DNA of 64,000 nt from Micromonospora sp. U21 (lineage in GTDB: Bacteria > Actinomycetota > Actinomycetes > Mycobacteriales > Micromonosporaceae), in NCBI RefSeq assembly GCF_018070045.1, contig NZ_JAGPYK010000011.1, forward strand, positions 62,001-126,000, in the 5' to 3' direction. Of this stretch, positions 57,235-64,000 are shown one piece after another. The position numbers were made by a program, and so were the translations under genes. The first letter of the stretch is position 1. Every line of letters starts with the position of its first letter. The notes beneath the pieces were generated by a model. That model was given only the letters and a program-made list of their open reading frames with translations. It did not search any database and was not told where the DNA came from.

Positions 57235-58680
57235 ATGCCGACGATTGTCGGTGGACGGGCGGACCGCCTCGCCCAAATCCAGCGCGTGACGCGTGGGATC
57301 GATCGCGGGACAGTCGTACGGGGTGCCATCGTGGCCGCCGTCGCCTACGCCGCATGGCTCGCCATCGGTGCGTTCGGGCGGCCGTACAACTTCTTCGACA
57401 TGAAGATCTACCACGGCGCGGTGGTGTGGTGGGCGAGCGGTCACGATCTCTACGAGTTCATTGCGCCCGGCACAACTCTCGGCTTCACCTACCCGCCGTT
57501 CGCCGGGCTGGTCATGCTGCCGATGGCGCAGTTGCCGATCGAGGCCGCCGGAATGGTCAACGCTCTGGCCAGCATCGCCGCGCTGGCTCTGGTGCTGGCG
57601 GGGCTGCTCCGCCCCATCGTGGACCGGCTGGCCTGGCCGCTGTGGTTCACCGTGGCCCTGGCGGTGCCGCTCGCGGTGGCGATCGAGCCGGTCCGGGAGA
57701 CCCTCGGATACGGCCAGGTCAACGTCCTGCTGTTCGCGCTGATCATGGCCGACCTGATCGGGCTGCGGTGGCGTTCCCGCCGGGGCACCCACTACGCCGC
57801 GACCGACGGCCCCCTGCTGCGCTTCGTCTACGGCGGCGCCTGGGCCGGGGCGGGCATCGGCCTGGCCACCGCGGTCAAGCTCACCCCCGCGCTGTTCATC
57901 GCCTACCTGCTGATCACCCGGCAGTGGCGGGTGGCGGCCACCGCGATCGGCACCACGATCGGCGTGACGGTGGGGACCTTCGCGATCGTCGGCGACGAGT
58001 CACGTGCCTACTTCGGCAGCGTGCTCTGGCAGACCGAGCGGGTCGGCGCGGCGGACATGACGCCCAACCAGTCGCTCGCCGGCCTGCTGGCCAGGCTGTA
58101 CGACTCGATCGAGACCCCCGGTCTGCTCTGGCTCTCCTTCTCGGTGCTGATCCTGGCGCTGGGCCTGTCCCGGGCGGCAAGTTCCCGCGCCGACGGTGAC
58201 GAACTGACGGCGTTCACGCTGGTCGGCCTGACCGCCAACGTGATCAGTCCGATCTCCTGGACACACCACCTGGTGTGGGTGATCCCGGCGATCATCGTGC
58301 TGGCCGACGCGGCGATGCGCCGCCGGGAGGCGAGCCGTGGGTTGGCGCATCGCAACGGCCAGAGCCTGGCCTTCGGGGGCCTGACCGGGGTCAACGGGCT
58401 CCGCCCGCCGATCTGGTACCCGACGCTGACCGGGTTCCGGCACGGCATCGCCGCGATCGGGCTCTACCTGCTCTTCCTGATCTCCCCGATCTGGCCGTAC
58501 GAGCACCAGCTGCCCGAGATGTCGCACTATCAGGACGGTCTCTTCGGCGCATTGATGGAGAACTCGCTCGCGCTCGCGCTGATCGTGCTGGTGGCCGCGC
58601 TGCCCTGGCGCCCGGGCGCCGAGCCGGCGTTCTACGGCGATCGACTCGCGCGGGCCGTGCTGGTCAACGGCCGACGCTGA
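57235..58680 (+). CDS. GT87-family glycosyltransferase (polyprenol-phosphate mannose-dependent)
   Basis: A 481-residue membrane enzyme with about ten to eleven helices. After the first helix comes NFFDMKIYHGAVVWWASGHDLY, with the catalytic Asp-x-x-x-Tyr region, followed by FTYPPFAGLVMLPMAQLP and, inside, NQSLAGLLARLYD and ISWTHHLVWVIPAI. These are hallmarks of GT87 (DUF2029) mannosyltransferases such as PimE and MptC. It probably adds mannose to a lipid or lipoglycan on the outer face. Start ATG 57235; TAGGCT at 57177-57182 suggests a leader of about 45 nt. Confidence 0.87.
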   Translation: MPTIVGGRADRLAQIQRVTRGIDRGTVVRGAIVAAVAYAAWLAIGAFGRPYNFFDMKIYHGAVVWWASGHDLYEFIAPGTTLGFTYPPFAGLVMLPMAQLPIEAAGMVNALASIAALALVLAGLLRPIVDRLAWPLWFTVALAVPLAVAIEPVRETLGYGQVNVLLFALIMADLIGLRWRSRRGTHYAATDGPLLRFVYGGAWAGAGIGLATAVKLTPALFIAYLLITRQWRVAATAIGTTIGVTVGTFAIVGDESRAYFGSVLWQTERVGAADMTPNQSLAGLLARLYDSIETPGLLWLSFSVLILALGLSRAASSRADGDELTAFTLVGLTANVISPISWTHHLVWVIPAIIVLADAAMRRREASRGLAHRNGQSLAFGGLTGVNGLRPPIWYPTLTGFRHGIAAIGLYLLFLISPIWPYEHQLPEMSHYQDGLFGALMENSLALALIVLVAALPWRPGAEPAFYGDRLARAVLVNGRR

Positions 58681-58684
58681 GCGG

Positions 58685-59113
58685 TCAGGGGCAGTTGACC
58701 CATTCCTCGGTGCCGTCGCCGAAGACCTGCCGCTTCCAGATCGGCAGCCGCGCCTTGGCCTCGTCCACCAGACGGGCGCAGGCCGCGAAGGCCGCCGCGC
58801 GGTGCGCGGTGCTCACGGCAGCGACCAGCGCCACGTCACCGATCGCCAGCGGGCCGACCCGGTGCGAGACCGCCACCGCGTAGACGTCGGGCTCGGCCGC
58901 GATCTCAGCGGCCACCTCGCGTAGCACCTGCTCGGCACTCGGGTGCCCTTCGTACTCCAGGCTCACCACCGGGCGCCCGTGGTCGTGGTCGCGGACCACG
59001 CCCTGGAAGGAGACCACCGCGCCGGCCCGTCGGTCGGCGACCGCCGCCTCGTGCGCGGCCAGATCCAGCGGTTGGTCGGTGACCTCGCCGAAGGTGAGCG
59101 CCGGCGCCGTCAT
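58685..59113 (-). CDS. moaE: Molybdopterin synthase catalytic subunit
   Basis: A 142-residue MoaE. It has DRRAGAVVSFQGVVRDHDHG, VVSLEYEGHPSAEQVL, SHRVGPLAIGDVALVAAVS and the active-site KARLPIWKRQVFGDGTEEWV. It converts cyclic pyranopterin to molybdopterin with MoaD, encoded 13 kb away. Its start overlaps the moeA stop by 4 nt (ATGA). It converges with the GT87 gene, with only 4 bp between stops. Confidence 0.95.
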   Translation of the reverse strand: MTAPALTFGEVTDQPLDLAAHEAAVADRRAGAVVSFQGVVRDHDHGRPVVSLEYEGHPSAEQVLREVAAEIAAEPDVYAVAVSHRVGPLAIGDVALVAAVSTAHRAAAFAACARLVDEAKARLPIWKRQVFGDGTEEWVNCP

Positions 59114-60366
59114 GACGCACGCTCCCCGGGGAGCAGCGGCAGTGGCACGATCGGCACCCGGTCGCCCGGATCGCCGGTGGTGCCCGGCCGGATGACCGCG
59201 AACCCGTCCGCGCCGGCCAGGCCACGCAGCATCGCCGAGCCGACGTGCCGCACCGGGGACGCGGTGCCGGCGGCCCGGTCCAGTCGGACCAGTGCCAGGT
59301 GGGTGTGGTCGCCACGACCGGGCACCGCCTCGGCCAAGGTGGCGTGCGGCAGGACCGGCATCGGACGGCCCTGGAGGCCGGCGAGCAGCGGGGCGACCAG
59401 CGACACCAGCGCGACGATGGCGGACTGCGGGTTGCCCGGCAGCCCGGCGACGAACCGGACCCGCCCGTCGTCGCCGGCCAGCCGGGCCAGCAGCATCGGG
59501 AAGCCGGGCCGGACGGCCACCGTGTTGACCACGTAGTCGGCGCCGAGCGCCTCGAGCGCCGGGTGCAGGTGGTCGACCGGGCCGTGCATCGTGCCGCCCG
59601 TGGTACAGACCAGGTCGGCGTTGGCCAGCGCGGCGCGCAGGGCCGCCACGTGCGCGGGCAGCGTGTCGGCCACGGGGCCGACCACGTCGGACGGCCGGAC
59701 CTGGCAGCCGTACCGGCGCAGCCACGCGGGCACCGCCGGCCCCAGCGCGTCCCGGACCCGGCCGGCCGCGGGCGGACCTGCGGCGAGCAGCTCGTCGCCG
59801 AAGACCAGAAGCGCGGCGCGCGGCGCCCGCCGGACGTGCAGGGTGTCGTGCCCGCAGGACGCCGCCAGGCCGATCACCGCCGGGTCGACCGGCGTGCCGA
59901 CCGGCAGCAGTTCCTCGTCGGCGTACGCCTCCTCGCCCGGTTGCCGCCACTCCGGCGTCTGGCGGGGCGTGCCGCGGACCAGGCCGTCGGTGGTGGTGGA
60001 CTCCTCGACACGCAGCACGGCGGTCGCGCCTTCGGGCACCATGGCGCCGGTCGCGATCTCGACGGTCGTGCCGTCCTCGGTGAGCGGCACGGGTGTGTTG
60101 CCGGCCAGCACGCGGCCGACGACGCGCCACGGGCCGGCGCCGCGCACCGCCCAGCCGTCCACGCTGGAGGTGGGGAAGGCGGGCAGGTCGGTACGGGCGG
60201 TCAACGGCTCGGCCAGGGTCAGCCCGTCAGCGTCGATCAGCGGCCGGGCGAGGTTGGGAAGCGCGGCGGCCAGGCCGACCGCGTAGACGCGGGAGCGCGC
60301 CTCCTCCCACCCGGCCGGCGGGGGCGCGGCGACCCGATCCGCGGTTGGTGCGGTTTCCGTGCTCAC
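59110..60366 (-). CDS. moeA: Molybdopterin molybdenumtransferase
   Basis: A 418-residue MoeA that inserts molybdenum into adenylated molybdopterin. It has FPTSSVDGWAVRG, IATGAMVPEGATAVLRVEE, ALLVFGDELLA and VRFVAGLPGNPQSAIVALV. The MPT-binding region is TTGGTMHGPVDHLHPAL, which departs from the usual GGVSxGxxD motif, as in a subset of actinobacterial proteins. GTG start with its own leaderless promoter, 53 bp after mogA. It overlaps moaE by 4 nt. Confidence 0.92.
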   Translation of the reverse strand: MSTETAPTADRVAAPPPAGWEEARSRVYAVGLAAALPNLARPLIDADGLTLAEPLTARTDLPAFPTSSVDGWAVRGAGPWRVVGRVLAGNTPVPLTEDGTTVEIATGAMVPEGATAVLRVEESTTTDGLVRGTPRQTPEWRQPGEEAYADEELLPVGTPVDPAVIGLAASCGHDTLHVRRAPRAALLVFGDELLAAGPPAAGRVRDALGPAVPAWLRRYGCQVRPSDVVGPVADTLPAHVAALRAALANADLVCTTGGTMHGPVDHLHPALEALGADYVVNTVAVRPGFPMLLARLAGDDGRVRFVAGLPGNPQSAIVALVSLVAPLLAGLQGRPMPVLPHATLAEAVPGRGDHTHLALVRLDRAAGTASPVRHVGSAMLRGLAGADGFAVIRPGTTGDPGDRVPIVPLPLLPGERAS

Positions 60367-60372
60367 CGGTCG

Positions 60373-60378
60373 AGCCTA
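60373..60378 (-). promoter_or_regulatory. -10 element of moeA
   Basis: TAGGCT on the minus strand ends 6 nt before the GTG at 60366, in the gap after mogA. Confidence 0.5.
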
Positions 60379-60419
60379 TCGGGACCGACCGACACCCGTC
60401 GGGCCTGGGCGCGGACCGG

Positions 60420-60890
60420 TCAGTGGTCTCCGCCGCGAAGTTGGTCGACGGTGTGCGCGAGGATCGGCCCGAGCACGGCCAGCCCGTCCCGGGCGCCGCC
60501 GGTCGAGCCGGGCAGGTTGACCACCAGCATCCGGCCGGCCACCCCGGCCAGCCCTCGGGACAGCACCGACGTGGGCACCCGCTCGCGACTGTGCGCGCGG
60601 ATCGCCTCGGCGATGCCGGGGATCTCGTAATCCAGCAGACCCCGGGTCACGTCCGGCGTCCGGTCCGTCGGGGTGACCCCGGTGCCGCCGCTGGTCAACA
60701 CGACTTCGATGCCGTCGGTGAGGGCTTCCTGCAAGGCCGCCCGGACCGGCTCGCCGTCGGGCACCACCACCGGCTCGTCGACCTGGCAGCCCAGCTCGAG
60801 CAGCCCGGCGGCGAGCAGCGGACCGCTGGTGTCGGCGTAGACGCCGGCCGCGGCCCGGTTGGACGCGACGATCACCCGGGCCCGGATCAC
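60420..60890 (-). CDS. mogA: Molybdopterin adenylyltransferase (MogA/MoaB)
   Basis: A 156-residue MogA/MoaB-type enzyme that adenylates molybdopterin before Mo insertion. It has ARVIVASNRAAAGVYADTSG, the substrate loop LTSGGTGVTPTDRTPDVT and the final MLVVNLPGSTGGARDGLAVL with the PGS motif. The GTG at 60890 overlaps the moaC stop (GTGA), so it is translated after moaC. An upstream frame lies inside moaC and is not used. Confidence 0.92.
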   Translation of the reverse strand: MIRARVIVASNRAAAGVYADTSGPLLAAGLLELGCQVDEPVVVPDGEPVRAALQEALTDGIEVVLTSGGTGVTPTDRTPDVTRGLLDYEIPGIAEAIRAHSRERVPTSVLSRGLAGVAGRMLVVNLPGSTGGARDGLAVLGPILAHTVDQLRGGDH

Positions 60891-61378
60891 GGCCGGTCCT
60901 CCGGTCGGACCCACTCGCCGGTCTTGCCGCCCTCCTTGCGCAGCACCCGGACCGCCTCCACCGAGGCCGCCGGGTCAACCGCCTTGACCATGTCGACCAG
61001 GGCGAGACCGGCGACCGCGACCGCGGTGAGTGCCTCCATCTCGACGCCCGTCCGGTCCGCGGTGCGGGCGGTTGCGGTGATCTCCACGGTGTCGACGGTG
61101 AGCCGCAGATCGACGGTGACGCCGTGCAGGGCGATCGGGTGGCAGAGCGGGATCAGCTCCGGGGTGCGCTTGGCGCCCATGATCCCGGCCAGCCGACCGA
61201 CCGCCAGCGCGTCACCCTTGGGCAGGCCGTCGCGGTGCAGCAGGTCGACGACCTCGGGTGTGGTCCGCAGACGGCCAGCCGCGACGGCCAGCCGGCCGGT
61301 CACCGGCTTGGCGGAGACGTCGACCATCCGGGCCGCACCGGCGCGGTCGACGTGGCTGAGCTGCACGGGTTCTGTCAC
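60887..61378 (-). CDS. moaC: Cyclic pyranopterin monophosphate synthase
   Basis: A 163-residue MoaC, which with MoaA makes cyclic pyranopterin monophosphate. It has the start VQLSHVDRAGAARMVDVS, KGDALAVGRLAGIMGAKRT, the active-site LIPLCHPIALHGVTVDL and the end GVEMEALTAVAVAGLALVDMVKAV. GTG start, with TAGGCT 6 nt before it. It is the first gene of a moaC-mogA-moeA-moaE run on the minus strand. Confidence 0.95.
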   Translation of the reverse strand: MTEPVQLSHVDRAGAARMVDVSAKPVTGRLAVAAGRLRTTPEVVDLLHRDGLPKGDALAVGRLAGIMGAKRTPELIPLCHPIALHGVTVDLRLTVDTVEITATARTADRTGVEMEALTAVAVAGLALVDMVKAVDPAASVEAVRVLRKEGGKTGEWVRPEDRP

Positions 61379-61384
61379 GGCGTG

Positions 61385-61390
61385 AGCCTA
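61385..61390 (-). promoter_or_regulatory. -10 element of moaC
   Basis: TAGGCT on the minus strand ends 6 nt before the GTG at 61378. Confidence 0.5.
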
Positions 61391-62135
61391 TCGGTGCGGT
61401 ACGACCGGTCGGCGTCCGGAATGAGCGACACCCGGAGGTGCGCCGAGGCTGCCCAGCCGGTCAATGCGTGGCGTACCTGGAACGTTCACCGCTCATCCTC
61501 GCCAGAAGGTTGGAGTTGGCCAATCCTCAGAGCCTCGGCGTGCGGCGAGGTGAGGCCGGATCGATTGCAGTGGGTAATCATTCCGCTGCCGGTTCAGCGC
61601 CCTCCCGGAATCCGGATTCGAACACACGTCGGATAATCGCTGTGAGTTGCGGGCGTTGGGTCACAGCAAAACGAGGCGTGCCGCGAGCACCGTCTGTTGC
61701 TTTGGCGTTTCGGGCTGCAACTTGAGTTCGGCAAGCCGCACCTCGACGTACCCAGAACCCGAATCCATGGTGTTCGGACGCTCACTCCGCGAGAATTGGC
61801 GGTGCCCGGAATTTGAGCCATGACTCCGTTCACCGTTCACCACAGCTGGAGGACCAGCGGCAATCAGGCACGGAGCGCAGATTCATCCGACCGGATCTAC
61901 GCTGAGCCCGAACTCCGGATGAGGCCGGGGAGTCTGCTCGTCAGACTGAGAAGGAACCGTCGGGGCAGGCCCCGCGCACATCTTCCGACGGCGATTGGCA
62001 ACATGCGAGCTGCAGAGGCGAACAAGTCGACCGCGCTCCGCTCAGGAGCCATGGACACACCGTCACAAAACCCTCCAGCTTGACTGATGTTGCGCATACC
62101 GACATTTATTACTGCTAACCGCATCGAGTTCGCTT
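61391..62135. other. Long apparently non-coding region
   Basis: About 745 bp between the moaC promoter and the GGDEF-gene promoter with no convincing gene. Short open frames exist on both strands, but none has a good start, a domain-like composition or a recognised motif. The DNA is visibly less GC-rich than the surrounding genes. It may hold decayed genes or a small RNA. Confidence 0.5.
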
Positions 62136-62141
62136 TAGGCT
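62136..62141 (+). promoter_or_regulatory. -10 element of the GGDEF gene transcript
   Basis: TAGGCT matches the -10 sequence used by several genes in the window. Unlike those, it lies 153 nt before the main start codon, leaving a structured leader of about 147 nt. Confidence 0.45.
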
Positions 62142-62202
62142 CTCGTCACGAAGACCCCCGGGGATACAGAACCCGGGCTGGGATGAGTGGAGGGAGCGTG
62201 CA

Positions 62203-62226
62203 ATGCGCGGCAGCGACTGGCACTGA
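62203..62226 (+). CDS. Seven-codon leader ORF before the GGDEF gene
   Basis: The ORF encodes MRGSDWH and stops at TGA 62224-62226. GGAGGGAG (62189-62196) lies 6 nt before its ATG, the best ribosome-binding site in this region, so it is probably translated. It ends 22 nt before a hairpin that hides the ribosome-binding site of the main gene, so translation of the leader could influence that hairpin. Its function is inferred from position only. Confidence 0.5.
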   Translation: MRGSDWH

Positions 62227-62248
62227 CATCAGAGTGACACTCAGCGGT

Positions 62249-62293
62249 AAGCTCCCGTCGTCAACATGTAACTGTCGGCGACGACAGGAGCTT
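62249..62293 (+). promoter_or_regulatory. Hairpin sequestering the GGDEF-gene ribosome-binding site
   Basis: AAGCTCCCGTCGTC (62249-62262) pairs with GACGACAGGAGCTT (62280-62293), 13 of 14 positions, around a 17-nt loop. The right arm contains AGGAG (62286-62290), the ribosome-binding site for the ATG at 62295. Folded, the RNA should block initiation; opening it would allow translation. Confidence 0.65.
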
Positions 62294-62294
62294 C

Positions 62295-64000
62295 ATGAGT
62301 CGGGTCACCTCAGAGAACACCACCAGGACAGATCGACAACTGCTGTTGCTCGTCGGTCTCGTCGTCGTACTGGCCATCGGCCCGACACTCATCGCCGTCG
62401 CCGACGTGCTGGCCCACCCGCCCGACTCCGTGGGCGACGGGGCGACCTTCGTCGCGCTGACGTTCATGACGGCCCTCGGGACGATCGTCAAGGTGCCGAT
62501 CCGTATCCGTTCGACCACGCACGCCATCACCTGGATCGAGACGGCGATCGTGATCGGGCTCGCGGTGGCCCCACCCGCCTGGGTGGTGCTGGCAACCGGC
62601 ACCGGCGTCGGCATCGCATCGGCCGTCATGAAGCTCGCGGTCATCAAGACGGCGTTCGGTGTCAGCAAGAACATCCTGGTCGCCGGTGGAGCGAGCGCCA
62701 TCGCGCTGGCGGTCCACTGGCAGTGGCCACCGGTGGGCCTGGCGGAGCTCGTCACCCTGCTGGGCGCGATCTACCTGGTCGCCGCGCTCCTGGACGACCT
62801 GTTGGCAATCCCGGTGATCGCGCTCGCGACCGGCACCCGAATCTCCCGTCAGTTCCTGAACAACCTTGACCTCCGGCTAGCCGGCTTCGGCGTCCGCTTC
62901 GTCGTGGCCCTCTGCACCCTGCTCATCCTCCGGGCGGACCCGCGATTGCTGCTCGCTGTCCCACCGCTCATGTTGAGCCTGCACCTGGCCTACTCCGCGC
63001 GTATCCGGGGCCGCACCGAGCAGCAGGCGTGGCAGCGTCTCGCCCGCACCACCGACGCGCTCAACGTGGTGGACCTGGACAACGTCCTCACCACCGCCGT
63101 CACCCAGGCCGCCGAGTTGTTCTCCGCCGACGAGGTCGAGATCGAGCTGCGCAACGGGCGGACCGTCCGCGGCGGCACCGGCGGCATCACCTTCGACGGC
63201 CCGACCGGCGCACCCACCGACATCGACGGCACCGTCGTCCCCGCGCCGCTCGAGGGACACGACCGTTCGGTCGACGTCGGCGTGCTGCGACTGCGCTTCC
63301 GCGGCCCGGTGCAGCTCTCCGAGCGGGAGCAGTACACCCTGCGCACCTTCGCCTCCGCCCTCTGCACGGCGGTCCGCAACGCCCAGGCGTACGCCGAGCT
63401 GGCCCGGGCCGCCGACGAGCACGCGTACGCGGCCGCGCACGACGCGCTGACCGGCCTGGCCAACCGTCGGCACCTGCTGGACAAGGGCACCGAGCAGTTG
63501 AGCGGGCGGCACGCGGACGGCGTGACCGCGCTGGTGCTGATCGACCTCAACCACTTCAAGGAGGTCAACGACACGCTCGGGCACGCCGCCGGCGACCAGG
63601 TGCTGGTGCAGGTGGCCGAACGCCTGCGCGGCGCCGCCCAGGGCGGTGACCTGGTGGCCCGTCTCGGCGGCGACGAGTTCGCCGTACTCCTGCGCGGGCT
63701 GCCGGCCCCGGCGGTCGCCGGGCACCGGGCGGAGACACTGCTCGCCGCGTTGCACGAGCCGTTCGAGCTGGACGGCATGCGGATCAGCGTCGAGGCCAGC
63801 GGCGGGATCTCCGTCGCACCGGCCAGCGGTGGCATGGCGGAGCTGCTGCGCCGTGCCGACGTGGCGATGTACCAGGCGAAGCGGGCCGGTCAACGGATCT
63901 CCACCTACGCCCCGGCCCGGGACACCGCCGACCTCGGGCGGCTCACCCTCGGGGGTGACCTGCCACGGGCGGTGGCCGACCACGAGTTCGTCGTCAACTT
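62295..64000 (+). CDS. GGDEF (and EAL) membrane protein, partial at window end
   Basis: The first 568 codons of a c-di-GMP signalling protein. Residues about 15-240 form six to eight membrane helices (LLLLVGLVVVLAIGPTLIAV onward), a sensory membrane module. About 250-365 looks GAF-like (DALNVVDLDNVLTTAV). The diguanylate cyclase domain (about 375-530) has DALTGLANRRHLLDKG, DLNHFKEVNDTLGHAAGD and GGDEF (458-462) in RLGGDEFAV. The inhibitory RxxD site is missing (QGGD). The last residues, LGGDLPRAVADHEF, look like the start of an EAL domain cut by the window. Its leader contains an ORF and an RBS-masking hairpin. Confidence 0.92.
   Translation, partial: MSRVTSENTTRTDRQLLLLVGLVVVLAIGPTLIAVADVLAHPPDSVGDGATFVALTFMTALGTIVKVPIRIRSTTHAITWIETAIVIGLAVAPPAWVVLATGTGVGIASAVMKLAVIKTAFGVSKNILVAGGASAIALAVHWQWPPVGLAELVTLLGAIYLVAALLDDLLAIPVIALATGTRISRQFLNNLDLRLAGFGVRFVVALCTLLILRADPRLLLAVPPLMLSLHLAYSARIRGRTEQQAWQRLARTTDALNVVDLDNVLTTAVTQAAELFSADEVEIELRNGRTVRGGTGGITFDGPTGAPTDIDGTVVPAPLEGHDRSVDVGVLRLRFRGPVQLSEREQYTLRTFASALCTAVRNAQAYAELARAADEHAYAAAHDALTGLANRRHLLDKGTEQLSGRHADGVTALVLIDLNHFKEVNDTLGHAAGDQVLVQVAERLRGAAQGGDLVARLGGDEFAVLLRGLPAPAVAGHRAETLLAALHEPFELDGMRISVEASGGISVAPASGGMAELLRRADVAMYQAKRAGQRISTYAPARDTADLGRLTLGGDLPRAVADHEFVVN

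Noticed and set aside
61600..61640. GTTCGAATCC on the minus strand, like a tRNA T-arm
   Set aside because: Flanking bases do not form the 5-bp T stem, and no acceptor or anticodon arms can be folded around it.
62148..62294. Possible c-di-GMP (GEMM) or c-di-AMP riboswitch in the GGDEF leader
   Set aside because: The conserved GCAAA-type and GGGGTGAATC-type cores were not found. Only the mini-ORF and hairpin are supported, so no riboswitch class is assigned.
1..64000. CRISPR arrays, insertion sequences, prophage or plasmid genes
   Set aside because: No regularly spaced repeats, transposase or integrase motifs, or structural phage proteins were seen on either strand.

Overview
The window is very GC-rich chromosomal DNA from a filamentous actinomycete. 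Micromonosporaceae (Micromonospora or a close relative) is the best guess. The evidence is the codon use, the Moco, LCP, Bpa and DUF gene content typical of that group, many GTG starts, and dispersed hairpins with TTGTTAAC and AAGGGCCCC cores of a kind I associate with that family. There is no sign of a phage, plasmid, IS element, CRISPR array or biosynthetic gene cluster. The region reads as ordinary core genome with a few decayed or regulatory oddities.

Layout. 1-5 kb: the tail of a LytS-like kinase with its LytTR regulator, a SigE-type sigma factor with a membrane partner, a DUF5701 protein, and an OmpR-type two-component pair preceded by three DnaA-box-like sequences. 5-15 kb: a DUF4173 membrane protein, two sodium:solute symporter modules (each with a small membrane protein), an ABC-2 exporter, an alpha/beta-hydrolase remnant and a flavin-reductase gene whose start overlaps a near-perfect parS. 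15-20 kb: a nucleotide-sugar epimerase and three LytR-CpsA-Psr proteins for attaching cell-wall glycopolymers; the third appears frameshifted. 20-31 kb: rhodanese, GDPD, a PAS kinase, an anti-sigma-type ATPase, DUF5926, arginine deiminase, a NERD-like protein, ACT and lipoprotein genes, pheA, AIM24, a metallopeptidase and OsmC. 31-40 kb: tandem HAD phosphatases, the proteasome activator Bpa, an esterase, an amino-acid-type ABC binding protein, a DDAH-like enzyme divergent from an Lrp regulator, a quinone oxidoreductase behind a MerR-type promoter, and a YbjN-type protein ending in a Bpa-like GMYL.

40-61 kb carries nearly the whole molybdenum-cofactor pathway in three blocks: mobA and fdhD; moaA and moaD; moaE, moeA, mogA and moaC. 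Between these lie a metallophosphoesterase, a PHP-UvrD nuclease-helicase fusion, a prepilin peptidase, an EamA transporter, two LppU-like proteins, an Orc1-like ATPase, DoxX and a GT87 mannosyltransferase. The window ends in a GGDEF(-EAL) membrane protein. Its leader holds a seven-codon ORF with a strong ribosome-binding site, then a hairpin that buries the ribosome-binding site of the main gene.

A recurring theme is leaderless expression: at least 18 genes on both strands have a TAnnnT hexamer ending 6-8 nt before the start codon and no Shine-Dalgarno sequence between them.
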